A stretch of 64,000 bases of DNA, taken from the NCBI GenBank assembly GCA_951813625.1, contig CATOTS010000005.1, positions 1 through 64,000 of the forward strand, given 5' to 3'. The position numbers and the translations under genes are program-made. The stretch is from an uncultured Caldilineaceae bacterium (GTDB lineage: Bacteria > Chloroflexota > Anaerolineae > Caldilineales > Caldilineaceae). The notes under the pieces are model-generated. The model saw only the letters and a program-made list of their open reading frames with translations, did not search any database and was not told the DNA's origin. This document shows, one piece after another, positions 35,042 to 44,752 of this stretch (the first letter of the stretch is position 1; every line of letters begins with the position of its first letter).

Positions 35042-36450
35042 GTTGCGTCCTCGAAGCGCCAGACAGTGCCCTCCGGCGTGTCTTCAAGGTGGACCGACAG
35101 AGAGGCCAGGCCGTCCCTCACCTTGTCTGCCAGCGCCCACTGCTTTTCCTGGCGGAGATCGGTCCGCAGCGAGACGAGCAGATCGATAAACTCCTTCGCC
35201 GCCAGCGAATCGCCCTGGGGTCCGCCGCCGTCGGCGAGTGAGAGCCCCAATACGTCGGCCAGTTCGCGCAGCGTTTCCTGCGCGGCCTGGAAAAAAGGAC
35301 CGGAGACACCAGCCGCACGCGCCGAGTTGATGGCCCGCACGAGCTCAAAGAGATGGGCCAGGGCCGAACTGGTATTCAAGTCATCGTCCATGGCCAGCCG
35401 GAAACCGGAGCGGGCAGCCTCGGCAGTTTCCCGCAGATTCTCTACGTCCTCTCCCACGGTAACGGTTCCACTGGCCGGGCGCAATCCGCCTCGCAGCCTG
35501 GCCGCACTTCGCTCCGCGGCAGCGATAGACTCCTCGGTATACGCGACCGGCTTGCGATAGTGGGCGGTGAAAATCAAGAGCCGCAGCGCATCGGCCGAAT
35601 TCTTCTGCAGGAAATCGTCGATCGTAACGAGATTTCCCACCGATTTGCTCATCTTTTCGCCGGAAAGCTGCAGCATCCCGTTGTGAACCCAATAGCGGGC
35701 GAAAGGCTTGCCGGTCAGGCTTTCACTCTGCGCAATCTCGTTCTCATGGTGGGGGAAGATCAGGTCGTTGCCGCCACCGTGAATGTCGATGGTCTCGCCG
35801 AGGTGGTGCAGGCACATGACCGAACATTCGATGTGCCAGCCCGGACGGCCCGGACCCCAGGGGCTGTCCCAGGAGGGTTCACCGGCCTTTGCCGCCTTCC
35901 AGAGCGCGAAGTCGGCCTCATTCTCCTTGCGTTCGTCCGAACCGACGCGTGTGCCTGCGACCGCGTCCTCCTGTCGACGGCGGCTCAGTCTACCGTAGTC
36001 GTCATCCTTATGGACCCGAAAGTAGACGCTGCCATCCATTTCATAGGCGTATTCGGTTTCACCCAACTCGCCAATCGCCCGAATGATGTTTGATATTTCG
36101 CTGGTGACGCGCGGATAGGTGTCGGCCGGCTTGATGTTGAGGTCGCTAAGATGCGTCAGGTATTTGTCTGTGTAAAACTGTGCCAGCTGAAAGGGGTCCT
36201 GGCCGGTCTCCTGGGCGCGGACGATAATCTTGTCATCTACATCGGTGAAGTTGGTGACGTAGGTCACGTCATAACCGCTGAATTCGAGATAGCGTCTGAT
36301 CATGTCGAACACGATTGCGCTCATCGCGTGGCCGATGTGGGCATCGGCGTAGACCGTCGGGCCGCAGACATACATGCGCACGCGTCCCTCTTCAGCAGTC
36401 TGAAAAGGCTCACGTTTACGCGACAGCGTGTTGTAGATGCTCAGCGTCAT
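35038..36450 (-). CDS. cysS: Cysteinyl-tRNA synthetase
   Basis: 470 aa class-I aminoacyl-tRNA synthetase. HIGH motif at 38-41 (ADAHIGHAM) with the zinc Cys C29 in VCGPTVY. Other zinc ligands lie in [11 protein letters not shown] and FPHHENE. KMSKS appears exactly in [10 protein letters not shown]. The C-terminal anticodon-binding DALR-type helices follow. It is second in a PIN/TRAM-cysS-rlmB run; the upstream gap is 51 bp and the downstream gene overlaps by 4 bp. Confidence 0.97.
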   Translation of the reverse strand: MTLSIYNTLSRKREPFQTAEEGRVRMYVCGPTVYADAHIGHAMSAIVFDMIRRYLEFSGYDVTYVTNFTDVDDKIIVRAQETGQDPFQLAQFYTDKYLTHLSDLNIKPADTYPRVTSEISNIIRAIGELGETEYAYEMDGSVYFRVHKDDDYGRLSRRRQEDAVAGTRVGSDERKENEADFALWKAAKAGEPSWDSPWGPGRPGWHIECSVMCLHHLGETIDIHGGGNDLIFPHHENEIAQSESLTGKPFARYWVHNGMLQLSGEKMSKSVGNLVTIDDFLQKNSADALRLLIFTAHYRKPVAYTEESIAAAERSAARLRGGLRPASGTVTVGEDVENLRETAEAARSGFRLAMDDDLNTSSALAHLFELVRAINSARAAGVSGPFFQAAQETLRELADVLGLSLADGGGPQGDSLAAKEFIDLLVSLRTDLRQEKQWALADKVRDGLASLSVHLEDTPEGTVWRFEDAT

Positions 36451-36501
36451 GTGAGTTTCGTCGCCGGGAGGCGGATGGGGCGAATTGGAAGGTGAGACTA
36501 C

Positions 36502-37629
36502 TCAACGGACTGATTCGTAGGCGCGGCGGCGCTCCTGGACCTCTTCGGGGACAGCGAAAATCAGACGGCCGGCGTTGGTTTGCAACACTTTTGTAACGCG
36601 CACTGAAATCTGTGCGCCCAAGGATTTGCGGCCCTGCTCGACAACGACCATCGTGCCGTCATCAAGATATCCCACGCCCTGGTTGACTTCCTTGCCTTCC
36701 TGGATTACGTGGATGCTCATCTCCTCACCGGGAAGGACGACCGATTTAACGGCGTTGGCCAGTTCATTGATGTTTAGTACGCGCACGCCCTGCAGCTTGG
36801 CGACTCGATTCAAATTGTAATCGTTGGTGACGATGGCGGCGCCCATCTCCCTGCCCAGATAGACCAGCTTTTCGTCGACCTGTTGGGCTTCCGTCGGGTC
36901 CTGATCGAGAAACTCGATTGCGACACCCTCGATCTGCTGCAGCCGGTCCAGCACTTCGAGCCCCCTCCGACCCCGGTTGCGCCGCAAGACCTCGGCCGAG
37001 TCGGCGATGTATTGGAGCTCGTTGAGAATGAATCGGGGGACGCCCAGGATCGCCCACAGAAAACCTGTATCGGCCACGTCTGCGATGCGACCGTCGATGA
37101 TGACGCTTGTATCCAATAGCATCATCTGCGTGAAGTCATCGCTCTTGCCCTTGTCAAGCAGCGGCAACTTGGGCAAATCCGGCTGGCTCGGGCTCTCGGT
37201 CTGAAGACGAAAGAAGGTCAGAATCTCTCGGTGGCGCATGACCATCATGGTGACGCCGAGATATCCCATTACGATCACGCCGACAAATGGCAGAATAGTC
37301 CCGAATGGATTGGGGAGCAACGAGAGTGGATATGCCAGGAGAGCGGCGATTGTCAATCCGACTGCCAGCCCGACCGTGGCGGCCATGAGTTGGACCGTGG
37401 GAATCTGGCGCAAGCTGGAACGAAGGGCATGCGCAGGCCTGACCGTCAGCCAGGGAGCGGCGACTAGACCGATGAGTCCGCTGACGACAATTGCCGGGAC
37501 GATGATGCGTGCCGATGAGAGCGTGAAACTCTTGAGGGTGTCGACACCCGCAATCTGTCTTCCCAACTCCCATCCCAGCAGGGCAAATATAAGGGTAACC
37601 AGTACCCTCAGGAGCAGCCCCCAGCGCAT
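36502..37629 (-). CDS. Membrane-anchored PIN/TRAM domain protein (YacL type)
   Basis: 375 aa. The first ~130 residues hold four hydrophobic segments. The PIN nuclease-like domain starts MLLDTSVIIDGRIADVAD with acidic residues D173, D179 and D184, continuing ILNELQYIADS and IVTNDYNLNRVA. A TRAM RNA-binding domain covers about 300-365. Proteins of this build are widespread in Gram-positive and related bacteria, often next to ispD or cysS. They are presumed RNA-acting, but the substrate is unknown. The start has AGGAGG upstream. A family B MITE lies ~90 bp further up. Confidence 0.93.
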   Translation of the reverse strand: MRWGLLLRVLVTLIFALLGWELGRQIAGVDTLKSFTLSSARIIVPAIVVSGLIGLVAAPWLTVRPAHALRSSLRQIPTVQLMAATVGLAVGLTIAALLAYPLSLLPNPFGTILPFVGVIVMGYLGVTMMVMRHREILTFFRLQTESPSQPDLPKLPLLDKGKSDDFTQMMLLDTSVIIDGRIADVADTGFLWAILGVPRFILNELQYIADSAEVLRRNRGRRGLEVLDRLQQIEGVAIEFLDQDPTEAQQVDEKLVYLGREMGAAIVTNDYNLNRVAKLQGVRVLNINELANAVKSVVLPGEEMSIHVIQEGKEVNQGVGYLDDGTMVVVEQGRKSLGAQISVRVTKVLQTNAGRLIFAVPEEVQERRRAYESVR

Positions 37630-37720
37630 AGCCCGGTCCTCCTGACCAGCAAAGCAGACAATATTGTGACAGAATCATGATACAACACTTGCTACCAATG
37701 CGCAATGCCCGCTTCCGGAA

Positions 37721-38109
37721 GGGGTGTATCCCTCTCTTGGGGTGGGAGTCGTGGCCATCGAATCCATGCCAGCGGTGGATGGAATTGTTTAGCGGCTTTT
37801 GGGAGAGGCACAGGGCAGGCGCAAGGCCTGCCCCAACGGCGGCCGCGGCGATCGCTGATTTGGGGGCGGCGCGCTGGGCCGCTGGTTGTAGAGGGCTACC
37901 TTAAATCCAACACTCGGCGGGTGGAGGGGTGTCAGGGGGGGCGTTGCGGGGGGAGTCCCCCCGCACAAGGGAGGGCCGAAGGCCCGACCGTCCAAAGGGA
38001 ATCAGGAAGGCGTATTCCTCCACTCTGTCAGAGAAAAGAGCGTGGGCTGGCTGTGACTTTGCTGCAACCAGAAGCTTGGGAATGTGTGCCCCAATTACGG
38101 ACTACGCCC
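37721..38109 (-). mobile_element. MITE family B, copy 4
   Basis: A 389-bp element in reverse orientation, with ends GGGGTGTATCCC and GGACTACGCCC. The flanks TTCCGGAA (37713-37720) and TTCCGGAG (38110-38117) match at 7 of 8, an 8-bp target duplication. The core at about 37935-37994 keeps both hairpins; the first again carries a TTCG loop when read in core orientation. It lies upstream of the PIN/TRAM gene. Confidence 0.88.
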
Positions 38110-38212
38110 TTCCGGAGCTGCCTCTGGCGCAGGCAGTTGACGACCTTCCAGTCTTTGCAGGGTTTATTGCCGGATGCTTTGGGCATGCCCGGAAGGTCCC
38201 GAAGGCTGGGCT

Positions 38213-39349
38213 CTAACCTTCCTGTAGCGATTGATACAGTCCCAATACTTCGCGGGCGTTGTTGTGGGCCGAATATTGCTGACTGTAGCGGCCGGCCGCC
38301 CGACCCATCTTTGTGCGCAACTCAGAGTCGCGCGCAATCTGCATAATGCGCAACCCTATGCTGAGGTCGTTGTCTGCAGTCAGGAAACCAGTCTTGCCGT
38401 CGATGATCATGTCCGCGACGCCGGGGGAGTCGATGCCTATCGACGGCAGCCCCGCGGCCGCCGCCTCGATGAAAGTCAACGGATGTACTTCACTTGTACT
38501 TGCCGACAGGAAGAAATCGGCCATGTTCAGGACACCGCCGATGCGCTCGTAGCTTGCCGGCCCGGCAAATGTCACGCGACCGTCCATTTGCAGCGTACGA
38601 GCCAGCTGGCGGCACTCATTGAGAGTCGGACCTCCCCCTACAAGAAGGAGATGGAGCTCGGGGACCTCCTCCTTGAGCGCTGCGAATATGCGCAGAAGTC
38701 TATCAACGGCTTTCTCCTGGCTCACGCGCCCCACGTAGACACCTACGATGGCTTCTTCCGGGATGCCGTAATTGGCTCGGGTAGCCACCTGGTCGGGATT
38801 GTGGAACTGGCCCAAATCGATGCCATTTGGGATAACGACGACTCGTCCTTGAATTCCCCACGACTGCATCAGCGAAGCTGCGCTGCGGCTGGGCGCGATG
38901 ACAGCGCTGCAGCGCTGGCTGAATCGCTGGAAAAAGGCGTGCAACGCCGTCTCCGACAGGGTATCCGGCACGAGCGGCAGGTACTGCTGAACGTAGAGGT
39001 CGTAGCGAGTGTGGCTGGTGAAGACGAGCGGTATGTCGTAGCGGCGGGCAAATGTCAGTCCGAAACTGCCACTGATAAAGGGGTGGTGCACGTGGATGAC
39101 GTCCATCCGCTTCAGAATGTCGCGGCAGCGGGAATCCACGCGTACGGACAGACGATAGCCTGTGTCCGCCAAAGGGATGCTGGGGAGGCGAATGACATTG
39201 CTCTCTTCTTTGGTCGCCTTGTCCTGCTCCGGTACGAATAGGTAGACCTGTTCACCCCAGCGGTCGAAATGTTCCTTCAGCAGGCCCACGTGATTGACCA
39301 CGCCGTTTATGTGGGGCTTGTATATGTCGCTGAACAACGCAATTCGCAT
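38213..39349 (-). CDS. GT4-family glycosyltransferase (GT-B fold)
   Basis: 378 aa. N-terminal MRIALFSDIYKPHINGV is typical of GT4 enzymes such as diacylglycerol glucosyltransferases and mannosyltransferases. It has the catalytic-site His-rich stretch IHVHHPFISG, the donor-domain start VGVYVGRVSQEKAVDRLL and the EX7E motif in SEVHPLTFIEAAAAG. A TTG nine bases upstream is in frame, but the ATG at 39349 fits better. It probably transfers a sugar from a nucleotide donor to a lipid or glycan in the cytoplasmic membrane leaflet; exact acceptor unknown. Confidence 0.93.
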   Translation of the reverse strand: MRIALFSDIYKPHINGVVNHVGLLKEHFDRWGEQVYLFVPEQDKATKEESNVIRLPSIPLADTGYRLSVRVDSRCRDILKRMDVIHVHHPFISGSFGLTFARRYDIPLVFTSHTRYDLYVQQYLPLVPDTLSETALHAFFQRFSQRCSAVIAPSRSAASLMQSWGIQGRVVVIPNGIDLGQFHNPDQVATRANYGIPEEAIVGVYVGRVSQEKAVDRLLRIFAALKEEVPELHLLLVGGGPTLNECRQLARTLQMDGRVTFAGPASYERIGGVLNMADFFLSASTSEVHPLTFIEAAAAGLPSIGIDSPGVADMIIDGKTGFLTADNDLSIGLRIMQIARDSELRTKMGRAAGRYSQQYSAHNNAREVLGLYQSLQEG

Positions 39350-39580
39350 GTCTAACAAATCCGTCCGATGCTAGATGTGTGGGGCTGCTCCCAGTGGGCC
39401 GGCTGCTTGCGACTCGTGCTCACGAGGTTCCCAGATGCGACCAAGGCCGGCTTTATGATTCAGTTCGAACCATCTGCTACAGTTTACGTTCGTACAGGGG
39501 GATTTGTTTCCGCATTCCCTGCGCGGTCAGTCTCTGCTGTGTCTCGAAAATCTGCAGCAAGCAGCCCGCGGCAGTCGGGT

Positions 39581-40039
39581 TCAATCGCGACCGGCCCCCT
39601 GCAGCTGTGCGTTTCGCGCCGCATTTGGAATCAGAACGCAGGCGAATAGGATACGCCAGCCAATCACCAGGAGCCCTGTTACGGCAAGTGCTGTGAGCAC
39701 AAATGGCAGTGTGACCGCGTCCGAAAGGAGGTAGCCTCGAACGGCAAAGGCAATCAGATCGGCCGCCAACAGCGTCAACGCCGAATTCAGCAGGAAGCGC
39801 CCTGTTGAAAGATCTGGAGTGCGCCGGTACGCGCCGAAGACCGGCGCCGCGATTACCCATCCCAATAGGAAGGGCGCGGCAATGCGCGGGATATTCTCCA
39901 GCCAGTCGACCGGCCCCGAACCGGCGTGGACGATCCGACCCAGGATGACGAACGCCAGAAGTGCCAGCAGGTCGCCGGCAGCCAGCACGCGAGCCGAAAT
40001 CGGATTCGAAGGGCCGTCAACTCCTGGTTGCGTATTCAT
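39581..40039 (-). CDS. DUF3054-family membrane protein
   Basis: 152 aa with four hydrophobic segments. Family features visible are AAGDLLALLAFVILGRIVH near the N-terminus, APFLLGWVIAAPVFGAY in the second segment and a late WRILFA segment. Function of the family is unknown. It stands 232 bp upstream of the GT4 gene on the same strand and is divergent from threonine synthase. Assignment is by pattern recognition, so moderately sure. Confidence 0.8.
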   Translation of the reverse strand: MNTQPGVDGPSNPISARVLAAGDLLALLAFVILGRIVHAGSGPVDWLENIPRIAAPFLLGWVIAAPVFGAYRRTPDLSTGRFLLNSALTLLAADLIAFAVRGYLLSDAVTLPFVLTALAVTGLLVIGWRILFACVLIPNAARNAQLQGAGRD

Positions 40040-40245
40040 GGACGATAAAATGCGTCTGCGTTTGAACGATCGGATCCGTCTCTACGAGATGGTTCGCGTA
40101 GCGTTCTGGCTAGACGAAAGGAGGAAAACGCCAGCACTGTCAATAGCCCCAATTCAGATGGATTCCAGACTTGCCAAACCGTCTCATGACTTCTACTATA
40201 CCATATCGCTCGCGAAGTTCCTTGATTTGAAAGGCTAATTGTTCG

Positions 40246-41565
40246 ATGTCTCAGCCGAACGCCAGGACTTTTCTGACCGGATTGCGCTGCCTCCGCTGCG
40301 GGGGGACCTACGTTCCAGGAGAGCTGGAATACGTTTGTCCCTGCCGCCCCAACACCGGCAGCGACCTGGGACATCTCGATGCCGAGTATGACTACGAGGC
40401 GATAGGTTCTACGCGAAAGGACGCCTTGTGGGCCGTCGAGGACGGCGCTATTCGCTCGATTGAACGCTGGTGGCCCCTGTTGCCGGTGCAGGCCGAATCG
40501 CTGCCGCCCTTACCGGTGGGAGACACGCCGTTACTACGCGCAGACAGACTGGCCGACGCGGTAGGTATCGAGGAACTCTACGTTAAAGACGATGGCCGCA
40601 ACCCTTCAGCTTCACTGAAAGATCGGGCCTCGGCCATCGCTCTTGCCAAGGCACGCGAGACTGACCGCGAGGTCGTCGCCACGGCCAGTACGGGCAACGC
40701 GGCGGCCGCGTTGGCTGCGCTGGGCGCGTCCGCGGGCCAGGCAACAGTCATTTTCGTTCCCCGGACAGCGCCAAAGGCAAAAGTCGCTCAGCTCCTCGTA
40801 TACGGAAGCCGCGTTCTGGCAGTCTACGGCACCTACGACGATGCGTTCGACCTATGTGTCGAGGCCTGCGAAGCGTTTGGATGGTACTGTCGCAATACCG
40901 GCTACAATCCTTACATGACCGAGGGCAAGAAGACGGTCAGTTTTGAGATTGCCGCCCAACTGACAGAGGCAAGAAGTGGGAAGCGTTCGGAGGACAGAGG
41001 CGGAAACATCCCTCCTTTCGAGGCGCCCGATGCCGTCTTTGTTTCGGTCGGCGACGGCTCCATCATCGGCGGCGTGTACAAGGGTTTTCGGGAACTGCAC
41101 CGCCTTGGTTGGACCGAAGGCGTCCCGCGTATCTACGGCGTGCAATCTGCCGGCAGCGCCGCAATCCACAACGCCTGGCGCGACGGGCTCGACGTGCCCC
41201 TGCCCGTGGAGTCAACAACCGCCGCCGACTCGATCGGTGTTAACGCCCCGCGCGATGCGGTCAAAGCTTTGCGGGCAGTGCGCGAGAGCGACGGCGCCTT
41301 TGTCCTGGTGGAAGACAAGGCGATTTTGCAGGCGATTCTACCCCTGGCAAGGCTGGGTGGGGTATTTGGCGAACCGGCAGGCGCTGCCGCGCTGGCGGGC
41401 CTTTTCGAAGCGCGCAGGCAAGGACTCGTGCAGGCTGACGAGACGGTCGTGGCGATAAACACTGGCAGCGGCCTGAAGGACGTGCCCGCGGCGACCGGTG
41501 TGGCTGGGGAGCCGATTGTCATCCCGCCGACGCTGGAAGCGGTGGCTGAGACTCTCAAAATTTGA
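40246..41565 (+). CDS. thrC: Threonine synthase
   Basis: 439 aa PLP fold-type II enzyme converting O-phosphohomoserine to threonine. The N-terminal zinc-ribbon-like segment (LRCLRCGG...VCPC) is common in the archaeal-type ThrC group. The PLP lysine is K125 in NPSASLKDRAS. The cofactor phosphate loop is STGNAAAALAALG, and the late GSGLKD loop is also typical. A 12-residue Arg/Gly/Ser-rich insertion (ARSGKRSEDRGG) precedes PPFEAPDAVF. A second, more divergent fold-type II PLP gene lies at the other end of the tandem paralogue array. Confidence 0.9.
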   Translation: MSQPNARTFLTGLRCLRCGGTYVPGELEYVCPCRPNTGSDLGHLDAEYDYEAIGSTRKDALWAVEDGAIRSIERWWPLLPVQAESLPPLPVGDTPLLRADRLADAVGIEELYVKDDGRNPSASLKDRASAIALAKARETDREVVATASTGNAAAALAALGASAGQATVIFVPRTAPKAKVAQLLVYGSRVLAVYGTYDDAFDLCVEACEAFGWYCRNTGYNPYMTEGKKTVSFEIAAQLTEARSGKRSEDRGGNIPPFEAPDAVFVSVGDGSIIGGVYKGFRELHRLGWTEGVPRIYGVQSAGSAAIHNAWRDGLDVPLPVESTTAADSIGVNAPRDAVKALRAVRESDGAFVLVEDKAILQAILPLARLGGVFGEPAGAAALAGLFEARRQGLVQADETVVAINTGSGLKDVPAATGVAGEPIVIPPTLEAVAETLKI

Positions 41566-41751
41566 CTCCTGAGCGGATGATAGAGTCGGTGCGATGGTCG
41601 ACTCTCCGGCGAGTGATAGGGGACAGACGCCTTTTGCGGGGCGTTCCGAACGAACTTGCAGCCCGACATAGGCGGCTGTCCCTGGCACGCGCCTCCTGCA
41701 GAGGTCTAGCCTTGGCACCTCCCAAACGGCCTCGCACTTGGACATGAGCAA

Positions 41752-44439
41752 ATGCTCGACCTAGCGCTTTCTCCAGTCCTGTTCATCTTGTTCTACCTGG
41801 TCCCCGGGGCGGTCCTTTTGTCCAACTCCGCCGCCAAAGGAAGGGGACTCGAACAGCTCGCGCTCGCAACTCTGCTCTCGTTGATATTCGCCCCGCTTAC
41901 TTTCACGTTGCTCAGTCGCGCATTCCCGGGCAATGACAGTCTGCTCCTGGCGGGCTTTGCCGGTTTCTGGGCGCTCTTCGCCGCAGGTGTCCGCATCTTT
42001 CCAGAGAAAGTCAGAGCGCGGTTGCCTGATTTCAGCGGCATTCCCAGAGCGGACGGCGTCGCGTGGCTAGTCTCAGTTCTCCTGGCAGTCATTGTCGTAT
42101 CTCTCAGGTTGGGTATCCTGCAAGGGTATGCCTCGCAGATTAGCGACGATGACTTTCACCTGACCAAATTGACCGCCATAGCGGCAACCGGCTTACCCTC
42201 GCTCCACGCCCGACAGCCGCTCTATCCTTTCGTATACTACGATCTTGACTACATCTCGCCGGCTCTCTGGGTCCGCTACTCATCGGGCGCTGTCGGAATT
42301 CCGCTCGCATGGGTCGTCCATACCGGCATTCAGAGCCTTGTCGTCTCTCTCTTCCTCACCCGCTTGATGTACATGTTCGCCCGCTCGCGCATGACGCGGC
42401 TGTTTGGCTTGCTGGCCCTTCACACTGCAACCGGACTGGAATTGCTCTTTCTGCCCCGCCTGCTGAACTTAAGCCATCACGAGGGGTGGAATTACCTCCG
42501 CCTGGACCACTGGGCAAGTAGACTTGGTTTGTTCGATGGATTCATGGAAATCTCGATGCCCATTACTCTTCACGTCTGGGTGCCGCAGCATCAGCTTGGA
42601 ATGGCCATATTGGGCCTGATCTTCCTGCTGATCACCGCGAGCCGGCACAGGGGAATCTTGCAGATGGTAGCCATGGCAATTCTGCTGGCGGCTTTGTTCC
42701 GGACGAGCACCTTCGTTTTCCTCGGCTCCTTGCCCGGTCTTGCACTTTGGTACCTGCACAGACTATGGACCGAACGGGACCGTCCGCGCCAACTCCTATA
42801 TCTCGCGATCGCTGCTCTGGTCGCAATCGTCTTGCTCTTTCCCTCCTTTGTCGACTTTTCAGCCAAAAGATCCTTCCTGGAATTCGGATTCCGGTCCTTT
42901 GCTTTCTTAGAATTTCCAGGCGCCCTATGGCTGAAATATCCTGTCACAGCGGTTACTTACCTCTTGCTCGAAACGGGCATCCTATTCGTGATCCTTCTGT
43001 GGCTGCTGCTGCATTCCTCCTTGCGTACCGGTCCGATTCGCTTCTGGGTCTTTACAGCCTCCGCACTTCTTATTCCCTTGGTGGTCCAAATCAGAGACAC
43101 GAATGACATTGCCATGCGAGGCGTTATACCGGCCCAGTTGTCGCTGGCCTTGATCGGATGTCATGCGTTGACACAGTTGGAAGCGGGAAGGCGAGGCATT
43201 GCAGCCGCAGCTGTCATTATCCAATCCGTTCTGTCCCTTTCTACGGTAGGCGTTGAACTCTTCTTGCGTTACACGGACGTCAAACCTCCGGTCCCGGCAA
43301 CTTCACAGTGGATTGCTTCGAACACCCCATTGGATTCATTGGTCTTCTATGAACAGAGTGCAACTACGGTATATGAAGTGAACTACAGCAATCGTATTAC
43401 CTACATCGTGTGGCAGCGGCATTTTGTCGATCTGCAGCACACTCCCTTCCCCTCAAGTGCCTGGCGCTGCCTGCCAGAAGTAGACCTGCGCAACGAAAAC
43501 TCACTCTGCGCTGTCGAGGCGCTCATCCCGGGCGCTCAACCAGTTTACGTCAAGTATGCCGCGGCTGAACCGGATGTTGACAGTCCTCCCTTTACGCTCG
43601 TGCACCAGACGAAAGACGCCTCTGTCTTTTCGCTTGCATGTCCTACGCACGACACTCCTCAGTTTGATGAAAGTCCAATATGGACGACGGGACCCTATCC
43701 CCAATATCAGGCGCTCTTACAAACGATTCCCAGCCACCATGTTGTCGCCGCAACAACGCAGGGGCTCGTCGACTGGCTCGCGAAGGAAAGCGTCGCACAT
43801 CAAACGTATGCAATCGCGTACGACCCGGACAGTGTGTCCATCGAGAGGCGGACACAGTTAGACCAGCAGCTGACCGCCATTGACGAGCTATCCTCACCTG
43901 TCTGGTTGCTGCTGGATTACACGCTGGATGATCTTTGGAGCGAGGAGATTCTTTCGCACGTCCTCGCCAACTACTACGTCGCCCAGCCCGCTGCATCGCC
44001 GGCGGAGTGGCTACAGTGCAAACAGCGAGTCGTGCTCGCACTGCCCGCGTCGGGCGACAATCTCTCGTCGGTACACGACGGCATCAGTTTTGACGAGAAG
44101 CTGGTCGTCAACGAGTGGCGTGTTGGCAACCGGTCCTACCAGCCTGGCGACGTGATCCCCATGGAATTGGAATGGAAAACTCTCGAAGACGAAGACTTCA
44201 AATTCTTCATTCATCTGCTCGACCCAGACTGGAATCTGTTCGCCCAAATCGACCTCGGTGCGGCCTCCGACCGAACCGCAGATTCCAATCTCACGCGTAT
44301 GGGACTCTACTTGCCGCCCGAATTGCCCGCTGGCGACTATCAGATCCGGCTCGGTATCTATCGGGCCGGCGACGGTCAGAGGCTAACGCTGCCAACAGGA
44401 GAAGATAGCGTCCACATTCCCTTCACTGTGACTCAATGA
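41752..44439 (+). CDS. Large GT-C-like membrane protein, tandem paralogue 1
   Basis: 895 aa, not matched to a named family. Residues 1 to ~500 carry roughly a dozen hydrophobic segments. A D-D-D-F-H motif (132-136) follows the fourth segment, where GT-C glycosyltransferases place their catalytic acidic pair. About 500-775 is an outside domain with conserved cysteines (WRCLPE, SLCAVEALIP, LACPTHD, WLQCKQ). About 780-895 is a beta-rich module (EWRVG..YQPGDVIPMEL, FFIHLLDPDWNLFAQIDL, LTRMGLYLPP, RLTLPTGED). Probably an envelope glycan or lipid-linked sugar transferase (inference). Paralogues 2 and 3 follow directly. Confidence 0.8.
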   Translation: MLDLALSPVLFILFYLVPGAVLLSNSAAKGRGLEQLALATLLSLIFAPLTFTLLSRAFPGNDSLLLAGFAGFWALFAAGVRIFPEKVRARLPDFSGIPRADGVAWLVSVLLAVIVVSLRLGILQGYASQISDDDFHLTKLTAIAATGLPSLHARQPLYPFVYYDLDYISPALWVRYSSGAVGIPLAWVVHTGIQSLVVSLFLTRLMYMFARSRMTRLFGLLALHTATGLELLFLPRLLNLSHHEGWNYLRLDHWASRLGLFDGFMEISMPITLHVWVPQHQLGMAILGLIFLLITASRHRGILQMVAMAILLAALFRTSTFVFLGSLPGLALWYLHRLWTERDRPRQLLYLAIAALVAIVLLFPSFVDFSAKRSFLEFGFRSFAFLEFPGALWLKYPVTAVTYLLLETGILFVILLWLLLHSSLRTGPIRFWVFTASALLIPLVVQIRDTNDIAMRGVIPAQLSLALIGCHALTQLEAGRRGIAAAAVIIQSVLSLSTVGVELFLRYTDVKPPVPATSQWIASNTPLDSLVFYEQSATTVYEVNYSNRITYIVWQRHFVDLQHTPFPSSAWRCLPEVDLRNENSLCAVEALIPGAQPVYVKYAAAEPDVDSPPFTLVHQTKDASVFSLACPTHDTPQFDESPIWTTGPYPQYQALLQTIPSHHVVAATTQGLVDWLAKESVAHQTYAIAYDPDSVSIERRTQLDQQLTAIDELSSPVWLLLDYTLDDLWSEEILSHVLANYYVAQPAASPAEWLQCKQRVVLALPASGDNLSSVHDGISFDEKLVVNEWRVGNRSYQPGDVIPMELEWKTLEDEDFKFFIHLLDPDWNLFAQIDLGAASDRTADSNLTRMGLYLPPELPAGDYQIRLGIYRAGDGQRLTLPTGEDSVHIPFTVTQ

Positions 44440-44752
44440 TACGGTTCGCGATAGCGACCCTTGGCAACGTCCAGACGTCCCCAACCGGCTTTCGCCCAAG
44501 AGACTTGCATCTGCTACGATAGGTGCGCCGTCGGAACCTGCAACCGAGGGCCCGACGCGCCGCCGCGAACTGCCAACCAGGGAAGTGATATTGTGACCCT
44601 TCGATGGTATCTGGGCGGGCCAACGTTGAGATGTGCGACCGATCGCAGCTGCCCGTCCCTGGCATCTTTTGTTGGCTCTTGACAATTCCCAAGGCATTCC
44701 AAGCTGCCGCGCGAATTGCCAGTCACGTGCTCTTGAAACTGAACTTGCACTG
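44440..44752 (+). other. Spacer between paralogues 1 and 2
   Basis: 313 bp without a gene. It holds a promoter-like box (44490-44520) and the motif ACGTCC-A/G-GACGTCCCC (about 44467-44482), which recurs after paralogue 3. Short frames have no recognisable product. Confidence 0.5.
44490..44520 (+). promoter_or_regulatory. Promoter-like box repeated after each paralogue (copy 1)
   Basis: TTTCGC, 19 bp, then GCATCTGCTACGAT, where TGCTACGAT resembles an extended -10. The same pair with the same 19-bp spacing recurs at 47494-47524 and 58108-58138. It would drive paralogue 2. Confidence 0.45.

Noticed and set aside
38231..39241. 336-codon plus-strand frame opposite the GT4 gene
   Set aside because: A shadow; the minus strand carries GT4 motifs.
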